The notes under the pieces: model-generated | Database searches by the model: none | Seen by the model: only the letters and a program-made list of their open reading frames with translations | Told to the model about the DNA's origin: nothing | Made by a program: the position numbers and the translations under genes | Shown: positions 51,301 through 60,925 of the stretch, piece after piece | Position numbering within the stretch: position 1 is the stretch's first letter | How the letters are laid out: every line of letters begins with the position of its first letter | From: Lasioglossum baleicum | Taxonomy: Eukaryota > Arthropoda > Insecta > Hymenoptera > Halictidae | Assembly (NCBI RefSeq): GCF_051020765.1 | Contig: NC_134934.1 | Location: 6,400,001-6,464,000, forward strand | Direction of reading: 5' to 3' | DNA length: 64,000 nt

Positions 51301-54300
51301 CGGAAGGGTTAATAATCATTTTATAGCGACAGTAACCAGTTTGATGCGAGTATTTCTATTATTTTCCGACGTGAGGTGGACTTAATAGCGGATCCAGAGG
51401 AACCGTGCACCGTCTTTTGTCTCGGCGTCGAATATTACATCGTCCGAGGGTTAATGGAGGCGAAAGGAGATTAAACCCGTGGGAGAACGCGCCTTTTGTT
51501 CGTCGATGGACTTACCTTCCTCGGTCAAGTGAGCGCCACCCATTTTCGTGCCGCCGTCTGGAAAAAAAAGAGAACGAACGGACTCTAGAAATGTGGATGT
51601 AATTCAGGGCTAAGTGGGTGAGCCACGGTAATTGACACGTAAAAGGGAGCGATTCTTGGATTCCCTCCGATGGGAACCGACTCTGAGAAATATCCTCGGC
51701 TAACGCGGCTTAACATCGTTTGCTGCCATTTTCTATGGTTCACCGTAGAGTCCTTCGACGCGTTATTAATTCCCCTGTAGCCGACGCGCCGCCGCCGCCC
51801 GATCTATACAACCACACGATTTTGTTTTGCAATTTCAAACCGCTGAACAAGGAAGGAAGTATGACGCGGCGGATTCACGAGAAGCAAATTGAATATCACG
51901 GCGTGCAATTCATTTCTTCGACGAACAACGAGATTGATCCACAATGGAGTTAAGACGATCAAATGAAATATTCCTGACAGCGAACGCGTCAAGACGTAAT
52001 CGTATTTCTTTGAGCGCGACAGGAAATAAGATTACCCAGGCTTTCATGGCCGGGGCTCTCGCTGTTGATATTGTCTGAGGCTTCCGGGCATAACTGGAGC
52101 GACAATTATCTTCTCGAGAAAGCAGTGCTATATTTACGTTCAATCGACAGGCGCAGAAAATGTAAAAAGGAGTACTGTTAGTCGATTATGCAAGAGATAA
52201 CTACTCCATTCCACGTATTCCTGCGTCTTCAACAATTTATTCTGTAAATTAATGTTATCTTTATCTGTGGGCTTGATCTTTCTTTATAAATTTATTATTA
52301 AATTTCTCCTACTTTCACTCTTAATTTCCGGAAAGGGAAACTTGCGATAGATTCGCAAGCTATTTGCCAGTGTCAATATTAAATATTTTGCAGGCACCGT
52401 TTCCTCGGTATTTGCCACGGAAAAGTCAATTTATTAATGGAAAGCGAAACGTAAGAGTCGTAGAACCAATTATGTACGAAGTGCCCAGTTTCTAAAGACA
52501 ATTTCTCTACAATTACAATTGAAATGGTTTGGTCCATATTTAAAAAAGGTATTCTGATTTAAATAGGCCCCTCTTCCAGACACCCATTCAATTATGAGAC
52601 TGACTGTCTACCGAGGCATTAATGTACAATAGTGTGAAAATTAGAAAAGGTCACACCAGTTAGGCAAAGAACACGTGCCTGGAGCAGTATATTTTCCGCG
52701 TAAAGGAAGAACGGTTTATGGGGGGAGGGGGGGCGAGAGAGTCGTGACAAGTATAGAATAGAGTTCGCTCGTGACTTACTGTTGCACATGCCGCTGGTGC
52801 AATTCGCCACGCTGATGTCCCTACCCTGGCAAGGTCGGCCTCCGTGGCTGGGTGGCGGATCGTCGCACGACCTCCTCTTCGTGTGCGTACAGTCGCTCCC
52901 GCACACCGACCATGCCGACCATCTGGACCATGCACCGTCCACCACTGGCCGAGGGACAAAGAACAGAAAGAAAAAAAACGGATGCTCGAAGATCGAACGT
53001 TGCTCTTGTCCCGTTGCGGAGTCGTTAAGGCGACTCCGATCGACGTAAAGCGACAGTAAAAAGTTACGGCGGCGCGGGACACGGGCTCGTAACTCGTCCC
53101 ATGTCCCCCGTCGAATCTTGTTCGAAACTCGGTACTTGTCAATTCGGTTAGATCCGAGCCGGGCCTACGTCGCATCTTTTTCCCGTTTAATTGACTCGTA
53201 CCGGCACGTTTTCCCGAGGGGGAAAAAAAAACATTGGAGCGTCCGTACACCTTTAATCTCCGGCTAACGACTCGATAGCGACGATACTTACAAATTATTC
53301 CGATGTCTTTTACTTTTTTTCCACGCTCCGAACCGTAGAAAGACCTAGCCTATACCAGAGGAATTATTTAGTTCCAGTTTTTATCTCGAATTGTGTCGTT
53401 AACGCTAGAAACAGCGCGCGCGAGTTGAAATAATTGGATTGTTTGCTCTGCAATTAGCGGAATTGTGAACGTGCTTTCGTGGAAAGTTGTTGAATGGATT
53501 TCTTAATACCCGGAGAAGTTGTAGTTACTACAGGTTAAGCGACTCTGGCTGTTATGCAAATGTAGGTTTTCGAAAAAGTTGAGCCTCGCATTAGAGATTC
53601 TACCATTCTGTAAACCGTTTTAAAGTTTTTACTGTGCCGAGTTCTAGGGGATTAAGAATACTCCGAATGCATACAATCCGCATTGTAGCACTTAAATCAA
53701 GCCATTTATAAAAATCGCAAATATATACAAGGAGCAACAAGTAACATCAAAATGGCATATTTTCAGTATTTCGTGTTTGGTCTTTCTATAGTTAGGATAG
53801 GATCATTCTTTTTGCGAGTTCCACGTGCAAACGGCCACTTACCTAAAGTGTTGGTGAACTCTTCCAAAGCGCCGGCTGTTCCGAAGTAAGCGTTAGACAG
53901 AAAAGACACGTGGGTGCGTTAACGAAAGCATACAGTTAGTTGGTGAAAAGGAAAGCGTGACACATTAAATAATTAACCCCTCGTCCAGAGCGTTAATGTA
54001 TCGAGTGTAGCAAATTTGGTTAGGGTCAGCTAAATGCAAGAAAATTGGAAGACTGCTCTCAGCATAATAAAGCTGAATATTCGAATTTTTATTTCATTCG
54101 ATACTTTGACTTTATGGTATTTTTAACGGTGCTGTATCGATACAGTCAGATTGTTAAGACGCTAGCTAGAAGACTTTGATCTTCTACTTCAAAACGAATC
54201 TTGGAAATGCGGTCAGTGGCATTGCTATGCAACCGCGGGTGCACCGTTCTGCTGCATCAGAATTCCCGTGGTGTGACTCGTCAGCAGCAGACGAGGGGTT

Positions 54301-57300
54301 AATATTTCACCTGTCGTCTCCGCCGGCGGCGGCGGCGTCGCCGCGAACCGTCGTCGATGGACGTTGGCCCCGAGGAGCGTTTCAATACACTCCGCACGAC
54401 TCTCGGCTCTCGGGGCTGTGGCGCAGGTGTCTTCGGAATGTCGCAAACGTTTTCGAAAGGTGAATACAATTTAAGAGTGGTGACGACGGAGGCAAACAGA
54501 CGACGCCACGGGATGACGAGAGGGGGAGGGAGGGGCGAGAGCGAGCGAGCGACGACGACGACGACGACGACGACTATGGTCGCGCAACAGATAGTCGACC
54601 GTGAGAGGGAAAGAGGGAAGCTCGTAAATCAAACGAGCGGCCGCGCCGCTCTTCGGCATCGGTAATATTGGTTTGTCGTCGCAGAACCTGCTTGGCTGTC
54701 GTCTCCGAGCAGCCCACGTACCGAACGACGATACCCTTCCTCTCTTTCTTTCTCACCGTGATCGAACACAGTGGAACATCACTGAGAAAATAGACAAGGA
54801 AGCCACGCGGTGGCAGCAGAGCCAGCAAGAAACTACGATCCGCGGAACCTAACGGCGACGTTAACGAAGCGAGATGCTTCCTTGGAAATCTCCTGTAAGA
54901 ATGAAGGGAAATAACGCAGCTCTCGAAACTGTCGATTCTACAAATTGAAAAATGCTCTCTGCTGCAACCGCGTAATCATTGAACCCTCATCCAGTACGAG
55001 GATTCATAGTCCCTTAAGTCTTTCATTTTCTCATTTGCAACCTAGGGTGTCATAAGCAAGGACACTGCTTCTATACTTCCTGTGTCGAAAGAGTCCCTAG
55101 TACTCTCTAGCACAAGTTTTCATTCAATTATACACACGTCGCGTCTAATCAACTGCGCTATGTGTCTAATTAAATGCTAATTACATTGAGACTTACCGGG
55201 ACAGTTGGTGCAGTCCAGCTTCTGCTGCGAAGGGCCCAGGCAAGGCTGTCCGCCGTTCATAGGCGAAGGGTTCGTGCATGTTCTCGTTCGTTTCTGGCCA
55301 CCTTTCGCGCATCTCGAGTGACACTCCGACCAGGGTGACCAGGAGGACCATCCACCGTTCACTGCAATGGAATCGACCAAGGGATATATCTCCTTTGATT
55401 CCCATCGAGCCACTTTTAGGGAGCAGACACGAGAACGGACGAGGAGAAACGGGGGATAGACTCTCCGCCGAACCGTGGACACTTGGGATTGGGGATGCTT
55501 TCGTTTCCTTGGCGACTGCTATCGGCCGGAGCGTAATCAATTGAGCTATCTCACCCTGGAGATTCTTTTCCTCTAATCTAATGCGGGGATGCCGTCTGGA
55601 CCGAAGTGTATCGCAGTCTGCCGGTAATTGATGCATTACAACGTCTAATATATTTCTGAGCGAACCGCTGCTTCTGTTTATTCTGTTTATTAGAGATGCA
55701 TCAGACAGATGTATCAGACAACTATTATAGAATGGGTTATAATATTTCCAATTGTACACGCGAGACGATCTATACGTCTATTAATAAGTCCCACAATTTT
55801 TCAAAAACCATGCAATGAAAATTTCTGCTGCTACTTCAAACCTATATAAATACATCTACTCCAAGATTGAGGAGCTAAGACATTTGGTATTACTCGGCCA
55901 ATGCTTTTCCACATCGAAAATCTTAAACAAGTTGCCACAGTTGATTTGTGAGGGTAAAAATGAAGTTTTGAGCCCTAGTTCTTTCGTACCGCCGTTGGGG
56001 GGAAGAAGGCGACCAGGATCCAGGTTGTTGGAAGTAAGAAGGGCGCGCAAGATGTAATGCAGGATCTTACCATATACCGTGAGGCTGACGGGCTCGCTGA
56101 GTCTCTTCGCAGCGATGTTCTCCGCCACGCAAGTGTAATTCGCCTGGTGGCTGAGTTTCGCTTGGCCGACGAGAAGATGTCCCTCGCTCGACACTAAAAG
56201 CGTGTCGGACTCTATGTCGACGGGCACGTTGTTCCTGAGCCAGTAGACCCTCGGAGACGGTATTCCCACCGGTGGCAGACACCTGAGTTCGGTGCTCTGG
56301 CCCGCCTCCACCGAGACAGAGTACGGCGGCGACTCGAACTGCTTCTTCAAGTCTGCGGAAATGGAATTTACGAGGCTCAGAGAACGAGTAAGAGAAAGAC
56401 AGCGCGTGCGCGAGAGAAAGACAAAGAGAGACGATAATGGCCGGGGGCACTAAAAGAATCGGGAAAGTTGGACAGAAAGGATTGATGCCGATATTTCGCA
56501 TTGTTTCTTTTCTTCTCCAGTTTTCCTACCCTCCCCTTATCGTTCTTTTGCAAGCTTTGTTTATCGCCGCTGAAGGAACTTGTTGCCTCGGGGAGGAGCG
56601 GCGAGTTATCGTCGCTGTTTTCGAGAAGCTCGTTTCAAAGGGACGTTACGTAAGCCCGACAGTGAGCAAACGGTCCTACCCTAAATTGATTCTCTTAGAA
56701 ACTACGGTCATTGCTTCGCCTCGCATTAAGGGTCGGAATTAAATAATGACCGAGCGCGCTGGAATCAAGATAATTAGATGGGGCGAGGCTAAGGAGGATG
56801 AAAGCTGACTTCGCTGGAACACGATCGCACAGATAGATGTTTGTTGCGCAAGCTCATTCCCAACGGGTATTTCATTCATACCTTCCCAATCCTTGTACTA
56901 TGGACATTGTACTCAGGCTTGATAAAAAAACTGGGGATTTTTGGGTGAAACAAAAATGTTCGTTAAAAATGTTGCATTCATTTTGCATAATATCAGCAGT
57001 CTACTGATCAACTTCACACTCAAACGAATTCAAACTACTCGAGTTCCAAGCTTACCAAGAACAGTAAAAAATTGACAATTACGTACTAACAATAAGAGCA
57101 TCATATTTTACACTCACATGCAACATCGACAGTGGCAGGCTGACTCTTGATCTGTCCCGACCCGGACCAAGCGATGCACTCGCACTTGAACTTGTCTCTG
57201 CCGAAGTACTCCTCTATGTGATCTCTGGTCACGTTCAGTTCACAGTCAACGATCCTAGTCCCCGTGTGGGGATCTACGAAGTCCTGTTGCTGTGAGTCTT

Positions 57301-57531
57301 CGGCTCTCGCGTCATTGCACAGGAAATAGATTTTTAACGCGTGCGCCGCTTTACAGTGCAACGTGGTCGGCTTGTTCTTCACCACGAACGAATCAACCGG
57401 TTCGGTGAGGAACACGGGCAGATGGCCACCTGCTTCGGAGATCAGCTCGGTGTCCGTGGCTATCGTCGCGGAAGGCACGTCGTCTTCCTCCAGGAGGTAG
57501 GAATCCTCGTCTTCTGCGGCATCCTCGCCCT
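39133..57531 (-). CDS. unc-5: Netrin receptor UNC-5, eight coding exons, 5' incomplete
   Basis: Single-pass plasma-membrane receptor for netrin, known in the family to drive axon repulsion, alone or with the DCC/Frazzled receptor. The joined coding sequence is 57531-57118, 56352-56071, 55361-55197, 52944-52780, 44658-44521, 42953-42456, 41905-40948 and 39304-39133. Every junction is GT-AG and the phase is continuous, giving about 929 residues and a TGA at 39135-39133. Domain order is the family's own: Ig (about residues 20-138), Ig (139-231), two thrombospondin type 1 repeats (232-287, 288-342), a transmembrane helix (about 346-370), a cytoplasmic linker, ZU5 (from about 510), UPA, then a death domain (about 840-929). 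The start codon and signal peptide are missing: the first exon seen begins with an acceptor and two bases of a split codon. Introns are 765, 709, 2252, 8121, 1567, 550 and 1643 bases. Identification rests on domain order and recognisable motifs, not on a database search. Confidence 0.96.
39436..39473. repeat. Diverged fragment related to the adjacent foldback element
   Basis: The stretch around AAATATCTCTGTTGTTTTTA resembles the element's left arm (AAATATCTTTGTTGTTTTTA, about 39617-39636). Only this core aligns by eye. It may be the remnant of an older neighbouring copy. Confidence 0.4.
39586..40305. mobile_element. Foldback-type transposon with ~275-base terminal inverted repeats
   Basis: Lies in the last unc-5 intron. 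The left arm (39586-39863) and right arm (40031-40305) are inverted copies, clearly alike over their length and starting TAC(G/A)GGGTGAGTCA. The ends are flanked by TA dinucleotides (39584-39585 and 40306-40307), the target-site pattern of the Tc1/mariner superfamily. The 167-base centre has no coding frame, so the element is non-autonomous. Confidence 0.88.
40948..41905 (-). CDS. unc-5: unc-5 exon: rest of ZU5, UPA and start of death domain
   Basis: Acceptor TTTGCCCGCAG precedes 41905 and donor GTTAGC follows 40948; phase 1 in and 2 out, 958 bases, the largest exon. ZU5 continues through LSAVVTCGPSSATFNKPVI and QFEHCAML to the SCEN-like end of the domain. The UPA domain follows (KRLRLALFAS, CVRVYAVEDT, PRTLLFQDNGETL, WQSKSP, VSFRDVW). 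After a variable stretch the death domain begins near LRKQLCQCLDPPNALGNDWR. In UNC5 proteins the ZU5, UPA and death domain are known to pack into one closed supramodule. All three parts are intact here. Confidence 0.96.
42456..42953 (-). CDS. unc-5: unc-5 exon: cytoplasmic linker and start of ZU5
   Basis: Acceptor GCGTTTCAG precedes 42953 and donor GTAAGC follows 42456; phase 1-1, 498 bases. The first two thirds is a serine- and proline-rich, probably disordered linker with tyrosines (ACYEYPFD, EHHYDVPHL) that could be phosphorylated. The ZU5 domain then starts at about NTRGALLVLPDAGISMSVPEGAVP and runs to the exon end (ELYLAVLNEDRFRPRLP). The LVLP-SG-I-VPPGA type pattern is characteristic of ZU5. 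The domain is completed in the next exon. Confidence 0.95.
44521..44658 (-). CDS. unc-5: unc-5 exon: transmembrane segment
   Basis: Acceptor GATGTTGACAG precedes 44658 and donor GTAAGC follows 44521; phase 1-1, 138 bases. It encodes a short juxtamembrane piece (NRQMDV), one strongly hydrophobic helix (ALYVGLTVACVVIGGLVVFL), then a basic stop-transfer segment (KFLRRKGRDHS) and LYSMARN. The basic cluster on the C-terminal side places the rest of the protein in the cytoplasm. A second acceptor AG occurs 9 bases further in (CCGGCAG), but only the first keeps phase with the preceding exon. Confidence 0.95.
46365..46387. repeat. (AG)n microsatellite
   Basis: Uninterrupted AG run of about 23 bases in the long unc-5 intron. 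Confidence 0.97.
46949..47060 (+). CDS. Candidate exon of a nested antisense gene, coiled-coil-like
   Basis: A plus-strand segment inside the 8.1-kb unc-5 intron. The acceptor is TTTTTATGTTTCCAG and the donor CAG|GTGAGG. In the open frame it reads CTKLERNVQEIKDLERYL, followed by GNAEFLLEGQERVHMNIQ: charged, with leucine, valine or isoleucine every three to four residues, as in a helix that could form a coiled coil. The start could be 46949 or, if the AG three bases later is used, 46952. The exon ends on a complete codon, which fits the next candidate exon at 47473. I do not recognise the protein. The open stretch is short, so chance is not excluded. Confidence 0.4.
47473..47652 (+). CDS. Candidate terminal exon of the nested antisense gene
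   Basis: Follows the acceptor TTTCAACAG in the phase left by the segment ending at 47060. It gives 59 codons and a TAA at 47650-47652: it begins TLIAPEGQEDERRGYTSP, continues with a cysteine pair (GCACRPG) and a basic patch (FKKYRDK), and ends ADVPKLLPILECQSHSRL. No recognised domain. The pyrimidine tract before the acceptor is weak, and a stronger acceptor-like sequence (CTTCCAATTTTAG, ending about 47626) lies inside it, so the true 3' end could differ. No AATAAA is evident close downstream. Confidence 0.33.
   Translation, partial: TLIAPEGQEDERRGYTSPTSSSRLGCACRPGIFKKYRDKPMADVPKLLPILECQSHSRL
52780..52944 (-). CDS. unc-5: unc-5 exon: thrombospondin type 1 repeat 2
   Basis: Acceptor CTCGGCCAG precedes 52944 and donor GTAAGT follows 52780; phase 1-1, 165 bases. 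It reads VVDGAWSRWSAWSVCGSDC, then RRSCDDPPPSHGGRPCQG, and ends ANCTSGMCN. This matches the second UNC5 thrombospondin repeat, which in vertebrates starts with VDGSW or a close variant. The WxxWxxW motif and six cysteines are present. NCT is a possible glycosylation site. The following intron is the longest in the visible gene (8121 bases). Confidence 0.96.
53843..53875 (-). CDS. unc-5: unc-5 candidate cassette microexon, 33 bases
   Basis: A short segment lies between the two thrombospondin exons on the gene's own strand. Upstream there is a pyrimidine stretch (TGTCTTTTCTG), a branch-point-like TCTAACG about 22 bases before the acceptor, and AACAG at the junction. Downstream the donor is GTAAGTGG, matching the consensus. 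The exon is phase 1 in, 1 out, open, and adds eleven residues (AGALEEFTNTL) between the two thrombospondin repeats. Skipping it also keeps the frame, so both isoforms would be viable. Family members do not need this insert, and no transcript was available, so it could be a chance pairing of splice signals. Confidence 0.5.
   Translation of the reverse strand, partial: PALWKSSPTL
54551..54574. repeat. (GAC)8 microsatellite
   Basis: Eight GAC units in a GC-rich part of the unc-5 intron between the two thrombospondin exons. A GGCGGC-type tract lies nearby at about 54322-54335. Confidence 0.97.
55197..55361 (-). CDS. unc-5: unc-5 exon: thrombospondin type 1 repeat 1
   Basis: Acceptor CCATTGCAG precedes 55361 and donor GTAAGT follows 55197; phase 1-1, 165 bases. 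The repeat begins VNGGWSSWSPWSECHSRC and continues with RTRTCTNPSPMNGGQPC to the final cysteines in LDCTNCP. The WxxWxxW motif is the known C-mannosylation site of these repeats. Six cysteines are in the expected spacing. The last base pairs in phase both with the next main exon (52944) and with the 33-base candidate microexon at 53875. Confidence 0.96.
56071..56352 (-). CDS. unc-5: unc-5 exon: Ig domain 2
   Basis: Acceptor TTTCCGCAG precedes 56352 and donor GTAAGA follows 56071; phase 1-1, 282 bases. It opens with the family joint YLKKQFE (vertebrate relatives have YLRKNFE) and holds a complete C2-type Ig: the first cysteine in ELRCLPPVGIPSP, the core tryptophan in VYWLRNN and the second cysteine in ANYTCVAENIAAKR. 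ANYT is a likely N-glycosylation site. The exon ends at LTVY before the thrombospondin exon. One exon per domain with symmetrical phase is the usual layout of the extracellular part of this receptor. Confidence 0.96.
57118..57531 (-). CDS. unc-5: unc-5 exon: acidic N-terminal segment and Ig domain 1
   Basis: Acceptor TTTTTGCAG precedes 57531 and donor GTGAGTG follows 57118. The phase is 1 in and 1 out, 137 full codons. An acidic stretch (EGEDAAEDEDSYLLEEDD) comes first, followed by the Ig1 domain starting near LPVFLTEP. The family signature is clear: TLHCKAAHALKIYFLCN, then VTRDHIEEYFGRDKFKCECIAWS, then the run into VDVAY, whose last codon is split across the intron. NVT is a possible N-glycosylation site. 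In UNC5 receptors Ig1 and Ig2 carry netrin binding. The exon has five cysteines; the vertebrate UNC5 proteins I know have four here, the extra one being in VDCELNV (57244-57242). The exon upstream, with the signal peptide, was not found. Confidence 0.95.
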
Positions 57532-57564
57532 CTGCAAAAATTTAATTAGAGATTAATGAGAGTC

Positions 57565-57935
57565 GCCACCTGCCGATCCCGGCTTATCGATCTTTTTGCT
57601 TTGATCCGGCCGCATTTCTCGAGAAGCATCCGAACACGTTCGGTGGTCAATTATTTAGAGTTAACTCTTTGCATTCCTACCTTAAAAGAATTTAAACCAG
57701 GGATCGAAATGAACAGTTAGCTATTTCGTTTTTCTTAAATTTCAAATTTGTATGCCTCGTTTAACTAATTGGAAGCTGACGAGCGGTGCCATCTGCCGAT
57801 GGATCTCATTGATCTTTTTTCTTACTTTCGCAAGAAGCTTCTTAATGAGTTCGGTGTTTAATTATTTAGAATCAAGCTGTTGCATTCTTACAGGGATTGA
57901 AATAAGCAGGTGTTTCGTTCCTGAAGTTAAAATAT
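57565..57935. repeat. Old tandem duplication, ~211-base period, beside Ig1 exon
   Basis: Copy 1 (about 57565-57720) and copy 2 (about 57770-57935) share CCACCTGCCGAT / CCATCTGCCGAT, ATCGATCTTTTT / ATTGATCTTTTTT, GTTCGGTG, AATTATTTAGA, TTGCATTC and GGGAT(C/T)GAAAT. Lies just upstream of the Ig1 exon of unc-5. Confidence 0.6.
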
Positions 57936-60758
57936 TTACTTTTTATGGTATTTTAAAAATAAACAGCTAGAGTGATTTTTAAATCATTGCACAAGTTGAA
58001 GCGAATTGAAAACCAAAATTAAAAGAGGAGGCGTGCCAGAAGGTATCAGCTCGTTAGTAGAGGGGTTAAAGACCGCACAGCGTCCTTCCCCTGTTCTAAA
58101 ATGGCGTCCAGTTTAATTACGCTTGTACAGCGTCTTATCACCGACAGCTCGAACTTAATTAACATTTTATTCGGAAGCACATGGATCGCGGGCGGTCTAT
58201 ACCGCCCTAAAACCGAGTTGGCCCTTCCAGAAAGCCGTTGTTTAGGTAAATTAGCCGGCTCGTGACACGAGAAGCGATCTCGAGAGGATAAAGCAGTAAA
58301 ACCCGGCGATTCTACCAGCGATTGAGAAAATTAGCTCGGAGTCGGATAAAAATCGTCCTATTTCAGGCACGGAACGGTGAAACAGAATCGTAATTAAACC
58401 CTGACAGTGCGCGATTCTCGTTGAGCTGCAAGCGCACCGCGAGTTCCCGTCGAAATTTTATAATCCGAGCGCCGACTGTAATGATGAAAGTCGTTAGGTA
58501 GAGAGAACCGTGCGGCCCGACCCGGCCCAGCCGCGGCCGGCGCGATTTAGCGAAACGAATGCCGTTGCTTATTATCGGCGCACAATAAATTCATGGAATT
58601 GGATTATCGTCATTATCACGGCAGGAGGCAGTCGCAATCAGGCGAGGGATCACGCGAGGACGCGCCGCGGCGCTGGACACAGTCAGTCATTTGAATTCAA
58701 AATACCGAACCGGTAATCGTAATTTACGATCGAGTTATTAATTCGGGCCCGGGTGCGTTTGTTCGGCCGTGGCGGCGCCGTTTCATCGGGAGTCGTGAAA
58801 ATTCTATATTTGCTTGTCAACAATGGCCATCGGCCATCGCACCCAACGCTCTCCCACACCCCCTTTGCCACCCCTTTTTGCCACCCGTTCACCCATCCCC
58901 ATCTCTTGTAAATCCTGACGGCGGACCATTAATGCCGCCGTTTCGCAGCCCGAAACTCCGCGTTCTGGCTACGAACAATCGGGCACCGCGCCGCACCGCG
59001 CCGCGCCACGCTGCAGTAATGAATTTTCGGATTTACGCGGCGCACCGGTGCACAAGTCCGATGCATTTCCCGCCAACGAGTGGTTAGACCTTTATCCCCG
59101 TGCGACATTTGGCCGGGGGCCACAATTTTCATCGCGATAATCGGCACACAGCCCCACCCCATTTCTATACATATATCGCTTTCGTTTCGGCCGGCTCGCG
59201 CCACTTGAAAAATCGAAAAATATGAAACGTCGAAACGAGAAAACACCGAGGATCGAGAAAGTGTGACGCGCCGCGAATAAAGTCTCTGTATAGTTGCCGG
59301 GACAGGGGTTGTGCAACTCGGTATCGCGCAGCGGTCGGTCCCTCGTTCCGCCGTGAATAAGCACGCGACAGGATCACGAACACTTCGCGAATTAGTTTAC
59401 TACCCCGTAGCATGAACAGGGTCGAAAGGGTGCCGATGTGACGCCCGGTGGCTCGATGAATGTCATAATTCGCTTGCGACGCCTGCTCGTTCTCGGGTGA
59501 TTTGTTTTTCTGGCGAATGTTGCTAAGACGGTCGAGTGTTACAGTATGAATCGTAGATGTGTTGTTAAATCAAAGAAATTTATTCAACCCTTAGAATGTT
59601 CTCATAAATAGTCGTAACAACAGATTTTTGCGTGACTTGTTTCAATTTTTATTCGACGGTTTCGTTTGACCACTTGTGGTTTATTGTTGACTTTGCATAT
59701 TTCAACCCTTGTGCACAGTTCAGGGAATTACGACGTTTATATTTTGAAAATTAAATTGGATCGCGGTTGATGAAGGATTGTGGAAGAGAATTATAATTGC
59801 CAACTGGCATGCAATGTGAATTGCGAATTGTGTTCAGGTCGAATTAATTCATTCATTTCAACAAGAACTGTGCATGAGGGTTAAATCAGTAGGCACATAA
59901 GAATACAATCAAGTCCTAGAAATTGAGCTTCTCATATTTCAATAACTCGTAGACATGCAGACCTAAAAAAATGTATTATTTACTTAAATTAGTAATAATG
60001 TTTACACACGAACTCAGAAATTAAAGTTTAAATAAATGAAAACCGTCACTTTGCCAGATATTTTTCTCCCGCGGAAAATCCGAAAAAATCGCACAGTCCC
60101 GAAACAAGAAAGAACCTCTACGGAATTGCAGCTCAAATATTTACACAAAAAAATCCCATCAAAAAGAACAATAAAATTCGATACGTTTCGTCCGAGGCAA
60201 ATCAAATTTGTTGACGCGTCCGCGTGGTATTTTCGCGGTGGAGGGACGGCGGCGCCGCGCCGTTCGCGAAATTCCGCGAATCCCGCCCCCTTCAAGGGAA
60301 GATCCGCGCGGGCCGTCAAACGGCGTCGCAATCGACAGACGTCACAACCGCGCGTCGCTGGTTTTTATCGTTCCCGTTTCTGGTTATTTTTCACGCTGTT
60401 CTGGTCGGCGTTGCGCAGAGTGAGAGAAACAGAAACAAAAAGAGAAAGAGAGAGAGAGAGTGATAAAGGGGTGTGCGTTTGCGAGGGGTTGGTGTTGCAG
60501 GGCAAAAATTTCTCTCGCGCGGAAAAAATGTCAGAATTTATAACCGATGCCGATGCAGATACCTTCAATATCCTGCTCGGGCGAGATAGGAATCGGGCAA
60601 CGGGCGAATGAGAGAAGCGTCGGCGGCCGAATGAACAAAAAAAAAAATAGCAGAAAAAACAAAAACGACGACACACACACACACGCACACATATAGAGCG
60701 GGAGAGAGAAAGAAAAAAAATTCGGCAACGTGGCGAATTGAGGCGCGACTAAAAGACA

Positions 60759-60925
60759 ATTTTCATCGGTTTCCGATAATGGGTCTCGATCGGCTGTCCG
60801 ACGGGGTCCGGCGGAATCGTGGCAGCCAGTTTTCCCAAACCCCCGCACGCGAATCAGTTCGTACGAAAATCCTCGTTAGCCACTTTGGACGCAGCACCGC
60901 GAGCCATATCGTTGATTGCGTCCAC
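60759..60925. repeat. Duplicated noncoding module, copy 1
   Basis: Shares in order with 61885-62045: TTCCATCGRTTTCCGATAAT-like start, GCGGAATCGT, CGTTAGCCA followed by CGCA, and TTGATT near the end. It sits downstream of an (AG)n tract (60447-60460). The offset to copy 2 is a steady 1119-1128 bases, which supports an old duplication. Confidence 0.55.

Larger units (their letters stand above)
44659..52779 (-). other. Longest visible unc-5 intron (8.1 kb)
   Basis: Separates the second thrombospondin exon from the transmembrane exon. It contains the plus-strand exon-like segments at 46823-46842, 46949-47060 and 47473-47652, an (AG)n tract at 46365-46387, and a cytosine run near 48909-48920. Otherwise I see no protein-coding signal. 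Long open frames on both strands around 48.4-49.4 kb reflect GC-rich sequence lacking stops. Confidence 0.7.

Noticed and set aside
60036..60611. Plus-strand open frame of 191 codons
   Set aside because: Runs through an AG microsatellite (repeated arginine-glutamate). It overlaps open frames on the other strand and shows no domain or splice support.
60365..60848. Hydrophobic minus-strand frames that might be the unc-5 signal peptide
   Set aside because: The phenylalanine, cysteine and leucine runs come from A-rich and AC/AG microsatellites, with no phase-1 donor behind them.
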